From: Muscardinus avellanarius
Lineage: Eukaryota; Chordata; Mammalia; Rodentia; Gliridae
DNA length: 64,000 nucleotides
Reading direction: 5' to 3'
NCBI GenBank assembly: GCA_963383645.1
Contig: OY726578.1
Span: 20,600,592 to 20,664,591 of the forward strand
The translations under genes were made by a program, and so were the position numbers. Below the pieces are notes generated by a model. It was given only the letters and a program-made list of their open reading frames with translations, ran no database searches and was not told the origin of the DNA. Of the stretch, positions 1 through 9,395 are shown piece by piece (position 1 is the first letter of the stretch; every line of letters begins with the position of its first letter).

Positions 1-236
1 CAACCCAGTACTTAGGAGGCTGAGACAGGAGGACTGCAGGTCCGAGGCTGGCCTCGGCAACTTAGGGGGACCCTCAGCAACTTAGGGGGACCCTCAGCAA
101 CTTAGGGAGGCCCTCAGCAACCTAGGGGGACCCTCAGCAACTTAGCAAGACTTGTTTCAAAATAAAATAATAACATAGGTGTGAAGGTGTAGCTCAAAGA
201 CACAACACCTGGATTAAGCCCCCCTCTCCCCCAAAA
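1..236 (+). mobile_element. B1-dID SINE, cut by window edge
   Basis: This is the typical dimer of the window: a B1-like arm (cttaggaggctgagacagga, then a GGTTCGAGGC-like B box), an A-rich linker and a degenerate ID-derived right half (gtgtagctcaaag). The 5' end lies outside the window. The B1 arm is lengthened by an internal tandem repeat, listed separately. The right half is strongly decayed, so this is an old copy. Confidence 0.85.
58..147 (+). repeat. 20-bp tandem repeat inside SINE
   Basis: About 4.5 copies of a 20-base unit (caacttagggggaccctcag) lie head to tail at 58, 78, 98, 118 and 138 with few mismatches. In other SINE copies this segment occurs once or twice (caactta..gagaccct), so the array is a local expansion of a weak internal repeat of the B1 arm. 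Confidence 0.9.
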
Positions 237-1160
237 TAAACACCACCTAAACCTGCCCAAAGTCGTCCCCTTTGAAAGCTGTTGCTCACCCAGCGAGTGC
301 TTGTTGACCACCTACTGTGTGCAAACCGTAGATGAGGATCTACGGTCACCCGCCGTCCAGGGCTCGGCTCATCCTGCTCTGTCTGTAGGAGCCCTACTGT
401 GCTTCCTGCGTCCCCAGCCCAGCGCGTCAAGCCTGGACTTGCAGTTATTTGGAGAGAGGCCGAGTGGCCTAGTGGTTACCAGGCGGGGTGTGGGTTACTA
501 GGCGGGAACTGGCTCGGTCCCCGGGCCCCTGACCCTCCCCGGGCCCCAGGCTTGCCGCCCGGCCCCGTGAGCCCCCTGAGGACCGCAGGGCCCCGCCGCG
601 CACAGCCTGGCTCGCGCGATCGCCCTGTAAACAGCGGGCGTGACTACTTCTGCTCCTGTGGTTACTGTTGCTCTTGTTTGCACGCTGTGGCCTCCCGGGA
701 AGATGGAATCGCGTCTCGCCTCTTTCTGGCGTCTGTGAGGGATGGGAGCCGTGCCTGGCTCATACTAGGTGCTAATAAACAGTTCCCAAGTGAACGAAGG
801 AGGATGGAGGGAGCGCTGTCTTGCCGCAGAGCTGTCTCCATAAACACACGTCTCCGACCGGTGGCGTCTTCCAGATGGAAGGCGTATTTTTAGCCCTTAC
901 ATGTCCTCTGGGTTTCCTCTCACGAGTGTGTTGCCCCGTGGCGGCTCATAGTAGGTGCTTGTGGAATAGCCTGTGCGCCCAGACGACCCCCCAGGCTGAT
1001 TCCTGTCTGGGATGCCACCTGGACTTCAATGCGTGGAACCCAGAGCCGCTGTGTAGCGCCCCCTGGAGCTGACAGCGCAGACAGACAGACTGCCCCAGCC
1101 CCGGGTATCAGGAGCACCCCCGACTCTTCCACCTCCTCCTGGGACACTCGGTTTCTCCAA
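237..1160. other. GC-rich unique DNA with MIR/L2 scraps
   Basis: No supported gene. About 480-640 is very GC-rich with scattered CpG. The stretches near 290-345 (cacctactgtgtgcaaacc), 745-800 (gcctggctcatactaggtgc followed by taataaa) and 935-965 (ctcatagtaggtgctt) resemble MIR/L2 ends. The overlapping open frames on both strands show no recognisable domain. Confidence 0.5.
1054..1070 (-). promoter_or_regulatory. Candidate CTCF site
   Basis: The sequence tagcgccccctggagct contains AGCGCCCCCTGG, a close match to the core of the CTCF consensus read on the minus strand. It lies in unique DNA. A motif match alone does not show occupancy. Confidence 0.4.
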
Positions 1161-1177
1161 CAAGAATCACCCTAGGA

Positions 1178-1571
1178 AGCCGCGCCTTGGTGGCGCACAC
1201 AGCCATCCCAGCACTCGGGAGGCGGAGACAGGAGGATCGCGGTTCGCGGACAGCCTCAGCTACTGAGCGAGGCCCTCCGCAACTCAGTGAGACCCTGTTT
1301 TAAAATAAAGAATAAGCCGGGCGTGGTGGCTCATGCTGGCAATCCCAGCATTTGGGAGGCAGACACAGGAGGATCCTGGTTCGAGGCCAGCCTCAGGTAC
1401 TTAGGGAGGCACCTCGCAACTCAGTGAGACCCAGTTTCAAAATAAAGAATAAAAAATAGGGCTGGGGGTATAGCTCGGAGGTAGAATGCCCCGGGGTTCC
1501 ATCCCTAGTACCGCAAAAATAAATAAATAAAATAAAGAATAAAAAATAGGGCTGGGGGTATAGAAAAAAAA
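1178..1571 (+). mobile_element. B1-dID SINE, host of a nested copy
   Basis: The B1 arm (1182-1315) and the truncated right half (about 1533-1563, gggctgggggtatag) are separated by a second SINE. A 16-base flanking duplication, aagaatcaccctagga at 1162 and aagaatcatcctggga at 1572, has two mismatches and marks the original insertion. Confidence 0.85.
1316..1536 (+). mobile_element. B1-dID SINE nested in linker
   Basis: A complete dimer with intact A and B box-like stretches (cgtggtggctcatgc; ggttcgaggcc) sits in the A-rich linker of the surrounding SINE. The linker sequence aaaataaagaata is repeated on both sides, as expected for L1-type target-primed insertion. Confidence 0.9.
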
Positions 1572-1589
1572 AAGAATCATCCTGGGACC

Positions 1590-1778
1590 CAGACCTGGTG
1601 GCACACTCTTATAATCCCAGCACTTAGGAGGCTGAGACAGGAGGATCGCAGGTTCGCGGACAGCCTCCGCTACTTACTGAGGCCCTCCGCAACTTAGTGA
1701 GAACCTGTTTCCAAATAAAGACTAAAAAATAGGGCTGGGGTGTAGCTCAGAGGTAGAATGCCCCTGGTTTCCATCCCC

Positions 1779-1784
<6 letters not shown>
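1590..1784 (+). mobile_element. B1-dID SINE
   Basis: Complete dimer starting acctggtggcacactc and ending gtttccatccccagtac. Its 3' tail is replaced by a CA repeat instead of a poly-A run. Confidence 0.88.

Positions 1785-1818
<34 letters not shown>
1782..1818. repeat. (CA)n microsatellite
   Basis: Uninterrupted CA dinucleotides grown from the 3' end of the adjacent SINE (ccccagtacacaca). The same SINE-end origin recurs at 25.3, 30.0, 33.2 and 45.3 kb. Confidence 0.97.
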
Positions 1819-1821
<3 letters not shown>

Positions 1822-3616
1822 CCGCTGTTCAGCTACCAGATTGATTGTGGACGCTCGGGAACCAGCCCCTCCACCAATCATCCGAGGCAGTCAGCCGGAA
1901 CTAGGTATACACTCAAACAGCCGGCGTGTGAAATAGCGCGCCTGCACTCTGCTGATTTAAAAGAAAAAAAAAAAATCCCCAATCACTATTCTCCGGGGTC
2001 GCAGGCTCAGAGGCCCGGGGTGGGAGGGCGGCGGCGGCAGACGGGCCTCCTGGGCAGCAGAAGGCTTTTGCCGCTTATGGCGCCGCCGCCCGCTCCGCGC
2101 ACGGTGCCGTGAGATGTGTTTTGCCTCTCCACGCCGCGACGGCAGAGTAATGAAGCGTTCAATGCCCTGGTTTTCATCATCAATTCACCAGGAAGGCGTC
2201 TGTCGCGGGTACCGGGTGTCAAGCGCTTTGCACGTGGGAACGCCTTTCACACCCTCTAAGAATCTATGGGCCGGATGAGCAGAGGCCGCACAGAGAGGGG
2301 CAGACGCTCGGCCAGGCTCGCCCGGCCCACGGGGCTCTGGATCCATCACGACAGCGCCCGGCCCCGATGCCAGTGCTTATGGGCGTCTCCTGTTTGGAGG
2401 TGAAGAGGAAGGGACGCAGCCGGGGTGAGCGCTGGCCGGAGCTGACTGGGCGCCCCCGAGGCCCAGAGGACCAGCTCTGCGGGGCCAGAAGACGCGCTCA
2501 CCGTGCTCCCTCCCCAGCACAGCTAGAAATTTAATGGAGGAAAAATGTAAATAAAAAAGGATCGGCTAATTCCAACCCGCTCTATTTTTTCCTCGCAGCT
2601 GTTTGGGAGGGATGCTCTGTGACTTTCAGACGGAACGTTTCTTTGGCTGAATCTCCCCCTCTCTGCCCGCCCTGTTATTTCCCTCCCGGGATCCAGCCGG
2701 GGTTGGAGCGTGGGCTTCGGGATCCCAGGGACCCGGGTTCAAACCCTCCCTCTCTTGCTTCTGAACCTCGCCTCTCTGAGCCCCCAGCGTCTTCCCCGCC
2801 TAGACCGCGGTATGGAGGCTGTGGAGGGCAGCGCGCAGGCCTTTGGGGTGTGAGATCCCCGTATCCCTACTCCTGCGGATCGTCGAAGCCACCTCAGGTT
2901 GTTCAGCTTCAAAGGGAGGCAGGAAAGGAGCCTCCCCACCCAGCCTCCGGGCCCAGCCTCTTGTCCTTCAATTCCCTTTTCTGTCTTCAGAGAACATCAA
3001 ACACTCTAGCCCATCCGAGATAAAACGACTTCCAAACATCACTGAGTCAAACAGCGCAAAGAAACTGCAGCCCAGAGAGGGGAGGGCATATTGGCCGGCC
3101 TCACAGAAGGGACATAGAGGCCCTGGCCTCCCGGCCTCCCGGCCTCCCGGCCTCCGGCGTTATCCCTGCCTGTGGTAACGATGGCACCTGTCATTTGTTA
3201 GGAGCCGAGGAATGCGCCAGGCACCGAATCACACTCACATCTGAGGAGGAAAAAAAGATGCTCATGAAACAGAAAAACACGGAACCTCATTAGAACGAGG
3301 ACCTCTGCTCTCTGAAAGATATTGTTAAGAAGACCAAAACACGAGCCACACGGGTGGGAGGAAGTGTGTACGGTGTCTTCTCTGATGGAAAGATTTGTAT
3401 GCAGAATGCACGGGGCGTTCTCAAAACCTCAAGACAAAGCAGGCAGCCTCCAGAGCCCACTCGACGCTTAAAGAGACACCGCACCGTAAGATGCACGGAT
3501 GGGGGACGAGCTCGTGGGACGGTGCTCAGGATCCCCGGTTCCTAGGAAATGGAAATTCATTCCGCCAGGACATCTCTGACGCCCCTATTAGAAGGCCGAG
3601 AAATCAAAAGGCAGGT
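1819..3616. other. Unique GC-rich region, no gene seen
   Basis: A CpG-rich core lies at 1985-2500 (ggcggcggcggcag; gcgccgccgcccgctccgcgc). An AT-rich block at 2520-2610 (aatttaatggaggaaaaatg, ggctaattccaa) looks like conserved noncoding DNA. MIR-like pieces are near 2700-2800 (gacccgggttcaaaccctcc) and 3175-3260. Four GGCCTCCC units lie at 3120-3157. No splice-flanked coding frame was recognised. Confidence 0.45.
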
Positions 3617-3617
3617 C

Positions 3618-3832
3618 AGCCAGGTGTGGCGGCGCACACCTGGAATCCCAGGACTTGGGGGGCTGAGACAGGAGGGTCGCAGGTTCGAGGCCAGCCTCAG
3701 CCATGTAGCGAGACTCTCAACAGCCTAGTGAGACCCTGTCTCAAAATAAAAATAAAAAAGGGCTGGGGGTATAGCTCAGAGGTAGAATGCCCCTGGGTTC
3801 AATCCTCCAGGGCCAGAAATAAATAAATAAAA
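3618..3832 (+). mobile_element. B1-dID SINE
   Basis: Full dimer with the right half gggctgggggtatagctcagaggtagaatgcccctgggttcaa in the generic (older) form. Tail aaataaataaataaaac. Confidence 0.9.
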
Positions 3833-3869
3833 CAGAAAGGCAGCGAATAGCAGGCGCTAACCAGGAGGA

Positions 3870-4660
3870 GGTAAACAGGAGCTCTCCCACGTATCTGGAT
3901 GGTCCCAATACTTGGGAAAATAATGTGGAGGTTTCTATCAAAGCGAAGCTTACAGATACCAGGAATTCCACTCCTAGGTAAGCGAGATGAGGATATGTTC
4001 ACACCGCGCCATCCCTCAAAGCCAAGCACGTGGACCCTGGACCACCGGGAAGGCCCGCCGGGGGCGGCTGCACCCACTGGAGGCCGGATGGGATTCCCAC
4101 GTCCGCCAGCCTCAGAAGATGGACAGGCGCGAGAAGAAGCCAGGCCCAGAGAGAGAGAGTGTTCCCCACGATTCGATTTCTCCAGGATTCTAGGAGACGC
4201 AAGGCAGTCTGTGGTGACAGGCAGCGGGTCTGTCGTGGTCTGGGGACGGCAGGGAGGGAGGGACGGCGGCCAGCGGGGAGACGTCGGGGAGGAGTGTGTT
4301 CATTACGTTGATGGCGAAGGCTGTTTCGCAGATATATATGTGTATATAAAGGTACACACATACATATATAGACACGTGTGTGTGTATAACTTGAAATAAT
4401 ATGTAACTTGAAATATTTATAACTTGAAATAATATGTAATGTGAAATATATATATATATAACTTGAAAGATATATATAACTTGAAAGATATATATAATAT
4501 AAATAACTTGAAATATAACTATAACTTGAAAAAATATATACATGGAATGTATCAAATATATAAAAATATATGTGTATATATATCTTCAAATGTGTCAAGC
4601 TGTACTTTTGAAACACATACAGCTTACTGAAAGCTGTAAAACGAAGCTGTCAAAAAAATC
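3870..4660 (+). mobile_element. Old L1 (L1M-type) 3' end
   Basis: The start resembles late L1 ORF2 (aataatgtggaggtttctatca, aggaattccactcctagg). The middle (ggattctaggagacgcaag, gacaggcagcgggtctgt, ggggacggcagggagggag) and the end (tgtcaagctgtacttttgaa, gcttactgaaagctgt, gctgtcaaaaaaatc) match the layout of ancient mammalian L1 3' UTRs. An AT-rich minisatellite has expanded inside it. Confidence 0.75.
4386..4580. repeat. AT-rich minisatellite (AACTTGAAATAT-type)
   Basis: The phrase aacttgaaa recurs at irregular 17-30 base spacing among TA-rich spacers (about 8 copies, including variant aatgtgaaa). It lies inside the 3' UTR of an old L1. Confidence 0.85.
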
Positions 4661-4666
4661 CAATAG

Positions 4667-4790
4667 AGCCCCGCGTGGTGGCGCATGCTTGTCATCCCAG
4701 CATTCGGGAGGCTGAGACGGGAGGACTGCGGTTCGAGGACAGCCTCAGCTACTTAGTGAGGCCTTTTTTGCAACTCAGTTTCAGGAACAG
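4667..4790 (+). mobile_element. SINE B1 arm, 3'-truncated
   Basis: Starts cgcgtggtggcgcatgc and runs to the caactcagtttcagg region. No ID-derived right half follows, so the copy is broken or deleted at the linker. Confidence 0.8.
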
Positions 4791-4879
4791 CTTCCTTGGG
4801 CCCACGCTTCAATCCCGACGCCCCAGTGTCCACTCGGCAGTGAGGGGGTCCCCAAGAGTGTCAGGGGGCTGACTTATAA

Positions 4880-5480
4880 CCCCACCCCATGGCTTCCAGT
4901 GGCCCTGAGAGTAAGATCAAACTCCTACGCTGGCATCAGCGCCCCACGAGGCCTGCCCCTCCTGGTTCCAGCCTGGCCTACTGCATTACTGTCTCTAGAC
5001 CCAGCCGGCCATGGTGGCCAGCATCCCTACCCTCGGCGCTCACAGTTATTCCCTTGCCTAGCAGTGGTCACCTTGCTTAGCGGTGGGTTTGCTTTTATCG
5101 ACATTTATATTCCATCTTTAGATCAGAGATTTGGTACTCAATAAATGGTCCCGCGACGCGCAGTTTTGCTCAGCGGTGGCGGTATCCATGGCAGCGTTCC
5201 CACAGACGGCGCAGCCCAGGGACCTCAGAGCCGCCTAGCTTTCTGTACCCACGCTCCCCGTGTCGTCGGCGCTGCACATCTCTTGATGCCGGGCTCTCCT
5301 CCGCCCCCCGGGGGGGTCTGCGCCTCTCTGTGGGGTTCACCCCCTTTCCCCGAATGGATTGTGAGTTCCCCCTGGGTGCACAGCGCCGCCCAGAGCTGGA
5401 GGGTGAGGCCACTGGCCCCGTCCATCCCCGCGGGCACCTGTCACAAAGCACTGTACCTAACCGGGACTCAGAGTGTCAGC
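4880..5480 (+). mobile_element. L2 LINE relic (3' region)
   Basis: The run gtggccctgagagtaagatcaaactcctacgctggcatc, with later tgcctagcagtggtcacctt and ggtactcaataaatgg, follows the layout of the L2 3' end. A second L2-like stretch follows (gattgtgagttccccctggg, cacagcgccgcccag). It is decayed with no coding potential. Confidence 0.6.
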
Positions 5481-6305
5481 GACAGTCGCCACTCACATGG
5501 TAAGACCAGCAATCGCGACATATTGGGCTCCTAGCCAAGGTCTGGAGTCTCCTTCTACAAGGCGTCTTATCAAACTCCCAGAATAGCCCCTCGGATGATG
5601 TCACTAGCCTGGTTTGACCCTTAAGGAAACTGGAGCTCGGAGAGGTCGAGCCCCGCAGAGCTGTTGGTGGCAGAGCAGGAGTCTGAGCCCAGACCAGTGG
5701 ACTCCAAGAACAGTGCTCTCTCCAGCTGACAGGTAGCATGAGGCAGACGCAGGAGCTGGGGTTGGGGTTACGGTTAGGGGAGCCAGAGTGAACACAGCCC
5801 ACGGCTTTGTGGAGCCCGTATTGGTTAGAATTTAACTCAGTTGCCCGTCACAGGAGACTTGAACCCAGGGGCATGTAGAGGCGACGAGACCAGAGCTGAC
5901 CAGGTCACTGGACGGTGCCAAGAGGCCTCAGCTCCTCCTCCTGCTCGTCCGTCCTTAGTAGGTGCCACGCGCGTGGTAGACAGGCGACCACCGCGGCCCC
6001 TCTGCGTGACCCCCGTATTCTGGGGAAGGGGCACGGGATGCCCACGCTGAGATCGTCCTCTGTGAAGACCCGCAAGCCTCAGCGATGTCTGCGCGCGTCT
6101 TCTCTGGCAGAATGCCGTGGGGTTGTTCCCAGGTGCTGGGGAGCCCGGGGCGCCAGGCAGGGTAGAGGACGGCTGGGGAGATGGGGCTGGGTGTCCAGGC
6201 AGCTCAGCCAGAAGGGGACAGGGACCGATTGCAACCAAGAATCACACGTAAATAAAGGTGTGTTGCCTGGCTGGGAACGGGACTCTGACAGAGGATAGTC
6301 AGACT
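5481..6305. other. Unique region with MIR-like piece
   Basis: At about 5615-5700 the sequence reads like a MIR (aaggaaactggagctcggagaggt, gagtctgagcccagaccagt). A short telomere-like run (ggggttacggttagggg) is at 5764-5780. The remainder is GC-rich and unique with no recognised gene. Confidence 0.45.
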
Positions 6306-6313
6306 CTCTGAAC

Positions 6314-6314
<1 letters not shown>

Positions 6315-6346
<32 letters not shown>
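6315..6346. repeat. (ATT)n microsatellite
   Basis: About ten ATT/TTA triplets directly next to the 3' tail of the following minus-strand SINE. Confidence 0.95.
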
Positions 6347-6347
<1 letters not shown>

Positions 6348-6349
6348 TT

Positions 6350-6536
6350 TTTTGGTGGTACTGGGGTTCCTGGAAGCCCTTCTACTTCCAAGCTACACTC
6401 CCAGACCTATTTTTATATTTTTATTTGGAAACAGGGTCTCCTAAGCCAGCGCGTGCGGCTGGCTCCGAACCTGCGCGATCCTCCTGTCTCCGCCTCCCAA
6501 GCGCGGGGATGACAAGCGTGCGCCACCACGGCCGGC
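6350..6536 (-). mobile_element. Young hairpin-type B1-dID SINE
   Basis: Minus-strand copy of the young lineage: ggtactggggttcctggaagcc in the right half, the arms agccagc/gctggct around gcgtgcg in the B1 half, and a CpG-rich B1 arm. TTCCTGGAA is at 6367-6375. Confidence 0.93.
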
Positions 6537-6553
6537 TATTTTTATTATTTTTG

Positions 6554-6736
6554 AGCCCAGGGGCATTCTACCTCTGAGCTACACCCCCTTTGGTACTGGG
6601 GATTGAACTCAAGGATACCCTTTCCCATCCCATTTTATTTTCTATGCTACCTTGCTGAGGCTGTCCTTGAACCTGCTGTCCTCCTGTCTCAGCTGCCCAA
6701 GTATTGGGATTATAAGCATGCGCCACTGTGCATGGC
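6554..6736 (-). mobile_element. B1-dID SINE, rearranged
   Basis: The right-half sequence occurs twice in shortened form (gagcccaggggcattctacc, then ggtactggggattgaactca) before one B1 arm (ttgctgaggctgtccttgaa to gccactgtgcatggc). It is probably a nested or partly deleted pair of old copies. Confidence 0.75.
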
Positions 6737-6785
6737 TCCCCGGCCCGTTTGTTTGTTTGTTTATTTGTATTTATTTATTTATTGC

Positions 6786-7199
6786 AGTACTGGGGGTGGA
6801 ACCCAGGGGCATTCTACCTCCAAGCGACACCCCCAGCCTTATTTTTAATTCTTTTTTTTTGTTTTGTTTTTTGTTTTTTGTTTTTTGTTTTTTTGGTGGT
6901 ACTGGGGTTCCTGGAAGCCCTTCTACCTCTGGGCTACACTCCCAGACCTATTTTTATATTTTTATTTAGAAACAGGGTCTCCTAAGCCAGCGCGCGCGGC
7001 TGGCTTCGAACCTGCGCGATCCTCCTGTCTCCGCCTCCCGAGCGCGGGGATGACAAGCGTGCGCCGCCACGCCCGGCTAATTCTTTATTTTGAAATAGGG
7101 TCTCGCTGAGTTGCAGAGGGCCTCACTAAGTAGCTGAGGCTGTCCACGTGAACCGCCTCCCAAATGCTGGGATGACAAGCGTGCGCCACCACGCCCGGC
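6786..7199 (-). mobile_element. B1-dID SINE, host of young copy
   Basis: The right half (6786-6850, gtactgggggtggaacccag) and the B1 arm (7078-7199, ctttattttgaaatagggtc to accacgcccggc) are split by a young SINE. The linker sequence taattcttt is repeated on both sides of the insert. Confidence 0.9.
6888..7077 (-). mobile_element. Young hairpin-type SINE nested in linker
   Basis: It carries the perfect stem aagccagc(gcgcgcg)gctggctt at 6984-7006 and TTCCTGGAA at 6908-6916. CpG content is high, which suggests recent insertion. Confidence 0.93.
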
Positions 7200-7204
7200 T
7201 TATT

Positions 7205-7340
7205 TATTGTTTTGAAACAGGGTCTCACTAGGTTGCTGAGAGTACCACCGAGTTGCCTGGCTGGCCTTGAACCTGGGATTCTCCGGTCTCAGCCTCCCAA
7301 GCCTTGGGACTCCAGAGGCGTGTGCCTCTACGTCCAGGCT
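7205..7340 (-). mobile_element. SINE B1 arm only
   Basis: gttttgaaacagggtctcac to cgtgtgcctctacgtccaggc. No right half precedes it except the neighbouring SINE, so it is a truncated old copy. Confidence 0.8.
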
Positions 7341-8515
7341 TCTGGGTGTATCTGAGGTTCTGGTTTTGCAGGTAATGGAGGCGGGGGTTGGGGGTAGGGG
7401 TCAGGGGAGAAGAGCCGTTCTGCAGAAGGAAGGCTAGAGTTGGAATCTGAGGTCCACAGGGTGAAAGATGGAGGGGCGGTTCCAGGAGGCTGGAACAGCT
7501 TGTGGGGGGAGGAGAGGCGGGCAGGCCAGCAGAGCATGCTGGGAGCAGTGGGTCGCAGGGATAATTTTGATCTCTATCCTGAAAGCAACAGGGGGCCACA
7601 GCAGGGAGGTGCCGTTGGCAGGTCCTTGTTTGGAAAAGAGCAGCGTGGAGCAGAAATTGCAAGGCGGCCACGGGCTGGCGGCGAGGGGACCGTCATCGCG
7701 GGGGGCGGCTTGGGCCAGTATAGTGGTCACCGCGGGGACTGAGAAGAGTGAGCCGCTTCGCCAAATACCTGGGAGGCAAAGTTAACAGGACTCAGCAGGA
7801 GGAGAGGAGCGAGGTCGTGGGGGCAATGGCCGGCTTCCAGGCTGTGGTCATCTTGCCGGGAGACACAGATGGCTGAGAGAGGGAGGCCCGGTGTGCCCCG
7901 GCTGTGGGTCGAGGAGTGCGAGCTGGGCCTCACGAGCTTGCCGCCCCATGAAACTGCAAACCACTTCTCCTGCCAGATGGCGGCACCTGGTCCTGCTGCG
8001 CCCCCCCACCCCCACCCCATCTATTTCCTTCCGGCTCAGGTTGTACATGGCCGCAGGGGGTGGCAGAGATTCTCCCCAACCCCCGCCTGGCGCTTTCTCC
8101 ATCTCTCTTTCTCCTGGGATGCGATGCGGGAGGCCTGCTCCAGCGCGGCGAGGGCCATTACTTGGACGGTCCCCTCCCTTCTCCTGGCCCCTACTTGCTC
8201 CTTTTGGGCGGGGCCGGTGTCTGTTTTCTCTTCTCTGTGGCAGCTTGTCCTTGGAAAGACCCCACCCTCCGTCTCTGAGTCAGCCAGCCCGAGTCCAATG
8301 GCTTCTGACGAGTCCCTGGGCCGTGACAGGCGCGTCTCCTGTTTGGTAAGACAAGCTGCCGCCCCATAAGCTCTCACTGGCTGCGCGGAGCTACTCAGAA
8401 CACGGAAACTGCCCGGACCTGGGCGAGGTGGGAGCGCATCCTCTCTCTCCCGGCCCTGCCTGAGTCGTGAGGGCCACAACAAATCTTTTTAAGCTGCTTT
8501 AGAATCATCACTACA
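7341..8515. other. Unique region with ancient repeat-like stretch
   Basis: About 7500-7740 (gcagggataattttgatctctatcctgaaagcaacaggg, later ggccagtatagtggtcac) resembles an old dispersed mammalian repeat also suspected at 24.2-24.8 and 61.4 kb, but I cannot name the family. The rest is GC-rich. The open frames at 7869-8369 on several strands have no recognisable domain. Confidence 0.4.
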
Positions 8516-8516
8516 A

Positions 8517-8720
8517 CCGGGTGTGGTGGCGCACGCTTGTAATCCCCGCGCTTGGGAGGCTGAGACAGGAGGATCGCACGGGTTCGAAGCCAGCCTCGGC
8601 TACTTAGCGAGGCTCTCAGCAACTTAGTGAGACCCTGTTTCCAAATAAAGTATAAAATGTGTCTGGGAGTGTAGCCCGGAGGTAGAAAGCCTCTGGGTTC
8701 CACCCCAGTGCCACCAAAAA

Positions 8721-8755
<35 letters not shown>

Positions 8756-8757
8756 AA
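8517..8757 (+). mobile_element. B1-dID SINE, transitional form
   Basis: It has the long generic B1 arm (agcctcggctacttagcgaggctctcagc) but already the young-type right half (gtctgggagtgtagcccggaggtagaaag) with ctctgggttccaccccag retained. This is an intermediate between the two lineages. The tail is about nine AAAT units. Confidence 0.9.
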
Positions 8758-8862
8758 CTAATCACATCACTACACAATTCTTTAACCATCAATTTGTTCA
8801 GAGTGGCTTATTTGTTTTAGTAACTTTTTTTCTTCCCCAGATGCCCAAATAAACCACCTTCC

Positions 8863-8865
<3 letters not shown>

Positions 8866-8913
<48 letters not shown>
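8866..8913. repeat. (CT)n microsatellite
   Basis: About 22 CT units, bounded by ccttcctctct and ctttccctttc, at the 3' side of a minus-strand SINE. Confidence 0.96.
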
Positions 8914-8918
<5 letters not shown>

Positions 8919-8922
8919 TTTC

Positions 8923-9093
8923 ATATTAGGGATTGAGCCTAGGCTCATTCTAACCCCAAGCTATACTTCTATCCTGATATTTTATTTTGAAACGTGATCT
9001 CACTCAGTAACTGAGGCCGTCCTTGAACCTGTGATCTTACTGTCTCAGCCTCCCAAGTACTAGGATTATAGGCATGCCCCACCATTCCCAGCT
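8923..9093 (-). mobile_element. B1-dID SINE, old
   Basis: tattagggattgagcctagg through ccccaccattcccagc. Both halves are decayed at CpG sites. Confidence 0.85.
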
Positions 9094-9096
9094 AGG

Positions 9097-9104
9097 TTTC
9101 CTAT

Positions 9105-9142
<38 letters not shown>
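9097..9142. repeat. (ATTT)n microsatellite
   Basis: Tandem TTTA units, equal to the A-rich tail of the following minus-strand SINE. Confidence 0.95.
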
Positions 9143-9145
<3 letters not shown>

Positions 9146-9324
9146 TTTTTGGTGGTACTGGGGTTCCTGGAAGCCCTTCTACCTCTGGGCTACACTCCCA
9201 GACCTATTTTATATTTTTGAAACAGGGTCTCTTACGCCAGCGTGGCTGGCTCCTAACCAGCGCGATCCTCCTGTCTCTGCCTCCCAAGCGCGGGGATGAC
9301 AAGCATGCCCACCACGCCCGGCTA
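9146..9324 (-). mobile_element. Young hairpin-type SINE
   Basis: TTCCTGGAA at 9164-9172. The stem is shortened (gccagcgtggctggc). The flanking repeat gctaggtttccta on both sides (9092 and 9322) marks the target-site duplication. Confidence 0.92.
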
Positions 9325-9350
9325 GGTTTCCTAATTTGAACCCAGTTGAA

Positions 9351-9392
<42 letters not shown>
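9351..9392. repeat. (CA)n microsatellite
   Basis: About 20 CA units between two SINEs. Confidence 0.97.
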
Positions 9393-9394
<2 letters not shown>

Positions 9395-9395
9395 C

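Noticed and set aside
1985..2500. Possible CpG island promoter
   Set aside because: CpG-rich core is short and no first exon, splice donor or conserved coding start could be recognised. Left as GC-rich unique DNA.
3770..3812. tRNA-like A and B boxes (tagctcagaggtagaa, gggttcaat)
   Set aside because: They belong to the ID-derived half of a SINE, lack a full cloverleaf, and recur dozens of times; not tRNA genes.
3999..4616. 205-codon minus-strand frame
   Set aside because: It is antisense to an old L1 3' UTR and its AT minisatellite (Tyr/Ile/Ser repeats).
5764..5780. Interstitial telomere repeat (ggggttacggttagggg)
   Set aside because: Only about two imperfect units; too short to mean anything.
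7869..8482. Overlapping frames of 148-166 codons on both strands
   Set aside because: All phases are open because of base composition; no conserved motif or splice context was seen.
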